From the NCBI GenBank assembly GCA_017542305.1, contig JAFXXK010000026.1:1-59398 (forward strand): a stretch of 59,398 nucleotides of DNA, given 5' to 3'. Both the position numbers and the translations under genes were made by a program. Below, in pieces: positions 54,408 to 59,398 of the stretch. The stretch comes from a bacterium. GTDB lineage: Bacteria; Cyanobacteriota; Vampirovibrionia; Gastranaerophilales; Gastranaerophilaceae. Under the pieces are notes generated by a model. That model had not been told where the DNA came from. It did no database searches and was given only the letters and a program-made list of their open reading frames with translations. How positions within the stretch are numbered: position 1 is the first letter of the stretch; every line of letters begins with the position of its first letter.

Positions 54408-55766
54408 TAATTCTTCTATTTTTTCAATACTGTTGCTTTCAAAATAGATTCTTAACAGCGGTTCTGTGCCGCTCGGACGAACAAGTATCCAGCTTGTATT
54501 ATCATCCAAATACATTTTTACACCGTCTTTTAAGTCTGTTTTTATTATTTTGTACTGACCGATTTCCTTTTTGTTTTTGAAATCTTCCAGAACAGGTTTT
54601 ATTTCTTCAATATTTTCTAACTTTTTATCAACCCTGTCATTATAAAATTTGCAGCCGACAAAATCATAAAGTTCTTTTTGTAATTCAGCAAGAGATTTGT
54701 TTTCATAAGCCATAACTTCTAAAATGAGTGAATTTGCCAATAAACCGTCTTTTTCGGGAATATGTCCCTGAATACTAAGACCGCCGCTTTCCTCACCACC
54801 AATAACAGGATTATATTTTCTCATTGCTTCTCCGACATGTTTGAAGCCTACGGCTGTTTCTATAATTTCTACTCCTAACTTTTCGGCAACTTTATCCAAC
54901 AGTAAACTTGCTCCGACTGTTTTTACAACAGAACCTTGTAAGTTTTTGTTTTTGGTTAAGTGGATAAGAAGTATTGCGATAATTTCGTTTGGTGTAACGT
55001 ACTCACCTAACTCGTTTATTACTCCAAATCTGTCTGCATCACCGTCATTTGCCAAACCAATCGAATTTGGAGTTGATTTAACTTTTTCTATCAAATCTTT
55101 TAAATATTTAGGTTTCGGATCAGGCATTCCGCCGCCAAAATTTTTGTCATGCTCCATATTCATAACATCGAATTTTATTCCGTGTTTTTCAAGAATATGG
55201 TCAAAATATCCTATACTTGCAGAATAAAATCCGTCAAAAATTATATTTGTATTTTTAAGTTCTTTTATTTTGTCGTAGTCAATTAATTTTTCTAATTGTT
55301 TTTCATATTCGGGTTGAAAATCATAAACCATTAAAGACCCTTGTCTTTGTTTTTCAATATTTTTATCAAGATTTTGAACAATTTTATCCGTGATATCACT
55401 CGTTGCAGGCCCTGCATAATCCGGAATAAATTTTATCCCTAAATACTCCGGCGGATTATGGGATGCCGTAAACATCAAGGCACATGCATTTAAAAGTTTT
55501 GCATTATAGGCTAAAACAGGAGTAGGTAAAATATTTTTACTGTATAATACTTCAAAACCAATATCTGCTAGTCTTTTGGCACAACGTAATGAAAATTCGT
55601 CAGCCATATTTCTCGGATCATAACCAATGATAATTTTTTTATCTATACCAAAAGTTTCAAAAACATATTTTGCAACCGCATCTGTTACTTTGTCAACATT
55701 TTCCGCAGTAAAATCCTGTCCTACAATTGCACGCCATCCGTCTGTACCAAATTTTATATTTCCCAT
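54390..55766 (-). CDS. Alpha-D-phosphohexomutase (phosphoglucomutase/phosphomannomutase)
   Basis: 458 residues, four domains. KFGTDGWRAIVG, the phosphoserine loop FTASHNPPEYLG, the Mg loop NDGDADRFG, the sugar-binding GGEESGGL and the phosphate-binding VRPSGTEPLLR are all intact. It interconverts hexose-1- and -6-phosphates for nucleotide-sugar synthesis. AGAGGA upstream. The sequence does not separate glucose from mannose specificity; GlmM is less likely, as its GTDG-RG start is not present. Confidence 0.92.
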   Translation of the reverse strand: MGNIKFGTDGWRAIVGQDFTAENVDKVTDAVAKYVFETFGIDKKIIIGYDPRNMADEFSLRCAKRLADIGFEVLYSKNILPTPVLAYNAKLLNACALMFTASHNPPEYLGIKFIPDYAGPATSDITDKIVQNLDKNIEKQRQGSLMVYDFQPEYEKQLEKLIDYDKIKELKNTNIIFDGFYSASIGYFDHILEKHGIKFDVMNMEHDKNFGGGMPDPKPKYLKDLIEKVKSTPNSIGLANDGDADRFGVINELGEYVTPNEIIAILLIHLTKNKNLQGSVVKTVGASLLLDKVAEKLGVEIIETAVGFKHVGEAMRKYNPVIGGEESGGLSIQGHIPEKDGLLANSLILEVMAYENKSLAELQKELYDFVGCKFYNDRVDKKLENIEEIKPVLEDFKNKKEIGQYKIIKTDLKDGVKMYLDDNTSWILVRPSGTEPLLRIYFESNSIEKIEELKNIIM

Positions 55767-55820
55767 ACCAATCCTCTTTTATTTGCGTTATAATCATACT
55801 TGAAATATGGAGTTTAGTAA

Positions 55821-56669
55821 ATGATGAATTTTGATAACATTTTAAGAATTGCATACCTGGGACCGGAAGCATCTTTTCCGGAAATTGCAAAAGATTATTT
55901 TTGCGAAAAATATAATATAAAAGCCTATCCGACATCTATGCCTTCAGTCAGACAGGTTATGGAATATGTAAAAGAAAATCCCGGAACTTTAGGTGTTGTT
56001 CCTGTTGAAAACTCCATTGTCGGTACTGTTAGAGAAACTCTCGATAATTTAATGCTGGATGAAAATTCAAATATTCAGATTTTATCGGAAGTTATTATAC
56101 CAATTCATTACTGTCTTTTGGCAAGAACCACAGAATTTTACAGTATTACGGGAATTATTGCAAATCAGCAGGCTTTAGGTCAATGTAATGATTTTATAAA
56201 ACAGGAAATGCCGAGAAATATGAATATTGTTGAGGCTACAAATCCGTCAGAAGCTGCAAGAAGTCTGCAAAATTATAATCTTACTTATGCCTCTATCGGT
56301 AGTAAAAAGATTGCTGAAGTTTATAATTTGAATGTTCTAAAAGAAAGTATCAATGATGATAAAACAAACCGTACAAATTTTATACTAATCGGAAATATTG
56401 AAACAGACCCTACTGGACATGACAAAACTACGGTTATGTTTACTACAGAAGACCGTCCGGGTGCTTTGATTGAAATATTGAATATTTTCTATGAGAATAA
56501 TATTAATCTTTCCTATATTTCTTCTCAGGTGTCAAAAAACAATGATAATAAATATATCTTTGTAGTAAGTTTTGACGGACATATTAAAGAAGAACATATC
56601 AATAACACCGTATCACAGGTAAAAGATAAAGCTGAATATTTCAAAATTATCGGTTCTTACGAAAAGTAA
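55821..56669 (+). CDS. pheA: Prephenate dehydratase
   Basis: Converts prephenate to phenylpyruvate in phenylalanine synthesis. The PDT domain has GPEASFPEIA, VVPVENSIVGTV and the N-x-T-x-F variant in TNRTNFILIG; the C-terminal ACT domain (RPGALIEILNIF, NLSYISSQVS) binds phenylalanine for feedback inhibition, as in the family. 282 residues, no chorismate mutase domain. GGAG precedes the ATG. The stop codon lies in a hairpin shared with the convergent gene. Confidence 0.94.
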   Translation: MMNFDNILRIAYLGPEASFPEIAKDYFCEKYNIKAYPTSMPSVRQVMEYVKENPGTLGVVPVENSIVGTVRETLDNLMLDENSNIQILSEVIIPIHYCLLARTTEFYSITGIIANQQALGQCNDFIKQEMPRNMNIVEATNPSEAARSLQNYNLTYASIGSKKIAEVYNLNVLKESINDDKTNRTNFILIGNIETDPTGHDKTTVMFTTEDRPGALIEILNIFYENNINLSYISSQVSKNNDNKYIFVVSFDGHIKEEHINNTVSQVKDKAEYFKIIGSYEK

Positions 56670-56682
56670 TTTCTTACTTTTC
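56661..56682. terminator. Hairpin built from two converging stop codons
   Basis: A perfect 9-bp stem (gaaaagtaa / ttacttttc) with a 4-nt loop. The TAA of pheA and the complement of the TAA of the opposite gene are the loop-proximal base pairs. It can act as a weak two-way terminator. Confidence 0.6.
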
Positions 56683-56958
56683 TAAAAATTTAAGAAATTT
56701 CTCTGCTAAACCTACTAAAAAATTTGAAACTGAACCTTCTTCTACTACCAATTGTAAATCTTTTTCTTTTGATAATTCGTCTTTTTTCTGTCCGAAAATA
56801 CTTTCGTCTAAGTACTGCCGTCGCTGATCTTTGTCTTTGTTTTTCTTACCCTGCTGCATATAACCAAGGTTACCGCCACCACCATCATTGTGCATACTGG
56901 CAGCTTCTCGAATCATTGGCTTTACGCCGCTTGCTAAGCTGAAGTTTAAATCACTCAT
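56674..56958 (-). CDS. Small unknown protein under a repeat-operator promoter
   Basis: 94 residues: a Gly-rich stretch (HNDGGGGNLGY), a very basic stretch (KKNKDKDQRRQ), then an acidic segment and a C-terminal amphipathic helix (NFLVGLAEKFLKFLEK). AAGG upstream of the ATG. It shares its control region with 44618-44905 but not its sequence; both end in a hydrophobic or amphipathic helix. Confidence 0.72.
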   Translation of the reverse strand: MSDLNFSLASGVKPMIREAASMHNDGGGGNLGYMQQGKKNKDKDQRRQYLDESIFGQKKDELSKEKDLQLVVEEGSVSNFLVGLAEKFLKFLEK

Positions 56959-56985
56959 AACATATAACCTTTTTTATTTTTCCCA

Positions 56986-57053
56986 TATATATAAAGTATT
57001 TTTATGTATTAAAATTGTTACATTTTTTCATGTTATTTAACATTTATTAACAT
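56986..57053 (-). promoter_or_regulatory. Three-repeat operator and AT element upstream of 56674-56958
   Basis: tatatataaagtat (56986-56999) is identical over 14 nt to that at 44931-44944. A 25-nt gap follows, then TTTTCAT (57025), TTAACAT (57037) and TTAACAT (57047), with the same 12 and 10 nt start spacing. The block reaches the end of the U32 peptidase gene. Confidence 0.7.
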
Positions 57054-57057
57054 GCTA

Positions 57058-58836
57058 TTATGCTTCTTTTATTACCATTTCACAATTTTTACAGTCAAAT
57101 ATAAGGTTATATTTTTTTCCTTTTTCATCGGTTAAATATAATTTTTTTGGGGATTTGCACATATCAAAAGCATATTTTAAACAATGTTTGGTTCTCATTA
57201 GTTCTTTTTCTTTAAAATTATTTTGGCTTTCCACAGATTTTTCTGTTACGTTACAACCGCAATTTTTGTAAAATTCTTCTGCTTCTTTATTGTGTATGTT
57301 TTCGTGATAATCAACATCTTTTTTCAAGTATTCTTTATATTTCAGGGGTTTTTGTATTTCTCTTTTGTAATTTTTTAGACGAATATTTTTTAAATCTTCC
57401 AATAATTTTCTTCTGTATTCATTAATTTCTGAAATTGGCATGAATGGAATTAAATCTGTTATTTTTATATTCTCAACATAAAAAATACTTTCACCTGCTT
57501 TGGACATTTGTTTTAAAAATGTTTCTTTCATTTTTTCAGGATTGTTTGATTTTTCTGTTGATTTTATTTTTATACTTGTTTGATTATTATTTTCATCTGC
57601 TGCAATTAATAAACCATTATTATATTCAATATTTACTGATATTTTTCTTGTTACTTTTGAGTTCGTTAATTTTTTATCATACTCAAAATCATAATTTCTG
57701 AAAATTTCAGTATTTGGTTTTATCTTTACTTTTTTATTTAAGAATATTTTTAAATTATCTACTTTATTTACTAAACAACCTTTTAATTCATTATTTTCAA
57801 AGTAGCAAATGCCGTCCTGATTATTCAGTTTTATTTTTTTATCGAGAATAAACCAACCATCAGATGATTTTAAAACTTTTCCTATATATTCTCCCTGCAT
57901 TTTAGGGGTTTCTATATTTGAGATTTTTTTTCGTTCCTTTAAAAAATAATCAGTAAAACCTCTGTTAAAACTTTTATTTACATCGGGCTCAAAATCAAAT
58001 AAAACTTTTCCGGATGATGTTTTTTCAGATACTTTATCAAGTTCTTTTCTGTAATATGCAACAACGTTTCTTACATAATTTATGTCTTTTAAACGGCCTT
58101 CTATTTTAAAAGATTTAACTCCGGATTCAACCAAATTTTTCAAATGTTTGGAAGCATTAAAATCTTTTAGTGAAAGTAAATATTTATCTTTTGCAATTAT
58201 ATTTCCTTTATCATCTGTCAGAGTATATTTTTTTCTGCATGGCTGAGCACATTCCCCTCTGTTTGCAGAACGACCGCCTATAGAATAACTCAGATAGCAT
58301 TGACCGCTGTAACTTACACATAAAGCTCCATGAATAAATGTTTCTATTTCGGTATCTGTGTTTTTACAAATTTCTTTTATTTTATCCAATGATAATTCTC
58401 TTGCCAAAATAACTCTTGAAAAACCTAAATCCTCTAAAAATTTAACCTTTTCATACGTTCTGTTATTACATTGAGTACTTGCATGTAACGGAATTGGCGG
58501 AAGTTCACCTTTTATTGCAAGATTTATTAAGCCCATATCCTGAACAATGATTGCATCAACTTCAATATCATATAATTGTGAAATCAATTCTTTTGCTTTG
58601 TAAATTTCATCATCTTTTAAAATAGTATTTACTGTCACATGTATTTTTACATTGTATAAATGGGCATATTCAACGAGTTTTTTTATATCTTCTGTATTAT
58701 TGCCTGCATTTTTCCTTGCACCAAAAGAATCTGCACCTATATAAACGGCATCTGCACCACTGTTTATTGCAGCAATACCTGTTTCTAAATCTTTTGCCGG
58801 AGCTAATAATTCTGTTTTAAAAATTTTCTCTTTCAT
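57058..58836 (-). CDS. U32-family peptidase-like protein
   Basis: 592 residues. The N-terminal U32 domain has TELLAPAKDLETG-AAINSGADAVY and the family signature with paired Cys in FIHGALCVSYSGQCYLS and RGECAQPCRKKY. The long C-terminal part matches the YhbU/RlhA (tRNA/rRNA hydroxylation) subfamily in order, ending with a CKNCE cysteine pair. In that group the Cys residues are thought to hold an iron-sulfur cluster. No ribosome binding site is evident. Confidence 0.85.
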   Translation of the reverse strand: MKEKIFKTELLAPAKDLETGIAAINSGADAVYIGADSFGARKNAGNNTEDIKKLVEYAHLYNVKIHVTVNTILKDDEIYKAKELISQLYDIEVDAIIVQDMGLINLAIKGELPPIPLHASTQCNNRTYEKVKFLEDLGFSRVILARELSLDKIKEICKNTDTEIETFIHGALCVSYSGQCYLSYSIGGRSANRGECAQPCRKKYTLTDDKGNIIAKDKYLLSLKDFNASKHLKNLVESGVKSFKIEGRLKDINYVRNVVAYYRKELDKVSEKTSSGKVLFDFEPDVNKSFNRGFTDYFLKERKKISNIETPKMQGEYIGKVLKSSDGWFILDKKIKLNNQDGICYFENNELKGCLVNKVDNLKIFLNKKVKIKPNTEIFRNYDFEYDKKLTNSKVTRKISVNIEYNNGLLIAADENNNQTSIKIKSTEKSNNPEKMKETFLKQMSKAGESIFYVENIKITDLIPFMPISEINEYRRKLLEDLKNIRLKNYKREIQKPLKYKEYLKKDVDYHENIHNKEAEEFYKNCGCNVTEKSVESQNNFKEKELMRTKHCLKYAFDMCKSPKKLYLTDEKGKKYNLIFDCKNCEMVIKEA

Positions 58837-58944
58837 AATTAAAAAACATAATAATACAAAATATCATCCAAATAAAGGATTAAAAAATATCTTTCAACAA
58901 TTAAAATAATATTGGGTCAGGTATAAAGTTTCGGGGTTAATTAT

Positions 58945-59175
58945 ATGGGTACGGAAGAAAAAATTATAAATAAATATTTTTCCGAAAACGACGGAGAATT
59001 ATCTTCTTCAATTACTCAAAGTTGGACAGAGCAGGCAATCGAGTGTTATTCAATAAATTGTGATTGCAAAAAATGTTCACTAAAAAACGGAAATTATTCA
59101 TTTAAGTGTCAGATGCCAAGAGTTATAAACGAATTAATAACTGTATTAGGAAAACCAACCATTAACGTAGCATAG
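58945..59175 (+). CDS. Small Cys-rich protein
   Basis: 76 residues with an acidic N terminus and five Cys (C-x4-C-x-C-x2-C, then Cys after KNGNYSFK), suggesting a zinc or iron-sulfur site. The helix MPRVINELITVLG closes it. The weak GGGG precedes the ATG. It could be a small DNA-binding or regulatory protein; function unknown. Confidence 0.68.
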   Translation: MGTEEKIINKYFSENDGELSSSITQSWTEQAIECYSINCDCKKCSLKNGNYSFKCQMPRVINELITVLGKPTINVA

Positions 59176-59194
59176 TAAACTCCTTTTTCCATCC

Positions 59195-59366
59195 TGTAGA
59201 AAACTACATGTTTTACTGTAGAAAACTCATGTTTTTTCTACAGGGTTATTTTTATTTTATTAATTTTTTGTTTTTCTACAAATTTTCTTTTTTTATTAAT
59301 TTGTTTTCTACATATTTTCTAAATATAAAAAATCAATAATAACAACATCAAAAATACTTTTCTACA
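59195..59366. repeat. Six copies of TTTTCTACA (two inverted) in an AT-rich tail
   Basis: Inverted copies start at 59195 and 59217; direct copies start at 59234, 59272, 59304 and 59358. The two copies at 59217 and 59234 form the terminator hairpin, but the others are unpaired. The motif differs by one base from TTTTCCACA, the form usually given for cyanobacterial DnaA boxes. Function is unproven. Confidence 0.65.
59216..59243 (+). terminator. Terminator of the Cys-rich gene
   Basis: A perfect 10-bp stem (ctgtagaaaa / ttttctacag) with an 8-nt loop, followed by a T-rich run. A near-copy of its left arm lies at 59194-59203. Confidence 0.7.
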
Positions 59367-59398
59367 AATATTTGCTGCTTATTATTATTGATTATTAT

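Noticed and set aside
1-59398. tRNA, rRNA, CRISPR array, insertion sequence or prophage
   Set aside because: No T-loop-like tRNA motif, no regularly spaced repeats, no transposase, integrase or phage structural gene was seen. The repeats at 59195-59366 are irregularly spaced and too short for CRISPR.

Overview
The window is AT-rich, densely packed bacterial chromosome from an organism with an outer membrane. The heptose-7-phosphate kinase, O-antigen ligase-like protein, membrane glycosyltransferase and lipoprotein-type M48 protease point to this. Several features suggest an uncultured, gut-type Gastranaerophilales/Melainabacteria-like lineage (non-photosynthetic relatives of Cyanobacteria). 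These are a DUF4330-like protein, a TatD-associated radical SAM protein, a fused ADP-forming acyl-CoA synthetase, many lineage-restricted small proteins, recurring Phe-x-Gly motifs near N termini, and DnaA-box-like repeats resembling the cyanobacterial form. That placement is inference; no rRNA or tRNA gene was seen.

Layout. 1-12.6 kb holds one giant, 5'-truncated reading frame with duplicated modules. It contains a calpain-like cysteine protease domain and a domain with the Thr/Cys/His spacing of CheD glutamine deamidases. 12.6-23 kb carries an acyl-CoA/ACP synthetase, murA with a coupled small gene, a sugar-type ABC ATPase behind a degenerate histidine kinase, an M48 protease, and fusA broken by a frameshift. 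23-26.3 kb is a partial biotin cluster (bioF, an unknown gene, bioG, bioC). 26.8-31.2 kb is a five-gene minus-strand operon: nucleotidyltransferase, HPr-kinase-like protein, PqqD-like protein and two GT2 glycosyltransferases. It resembles a peptide-modification or RiPP-type locus and is the best candidate for an undescribed system. 31.3-44.6 kb is mostly housekeeping: mazG, acyl-CoA synthetase, radical SAM, Fur, Mini-RNase III, ribBA, ribE, dnaN, a WG-repeat protein and an alcohol dehydrogenase. 44.6-59.4 kb holds lineage-specific proteins, dGTPase, a surface-polysaccharide operon (heptose kinase, DUF4330, O-antigen ligase, tlyA), phosphohexomutase, pheA and a U32 peptidase. It ends in an AT-rich tail with six TTTTCTACA copies.

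Regulation visible in the sequence. At least five genes (bioF, the nucleotidyltransferase, fur, ribE and a GNAT-like gene) have a promoter whose -10 lies only 6-7 nt before the ATG and have no ribosome binding site, so leaderless transcription is predicted. Two unrelated small genes 12 kb apart share an almost identical upstream architecture of three TTAACAT-type repeats plus a 14-nt AT element, which suggests one dedicated regulator. Most convergent gene pairs are separated by strong or shared hairpin terminators.
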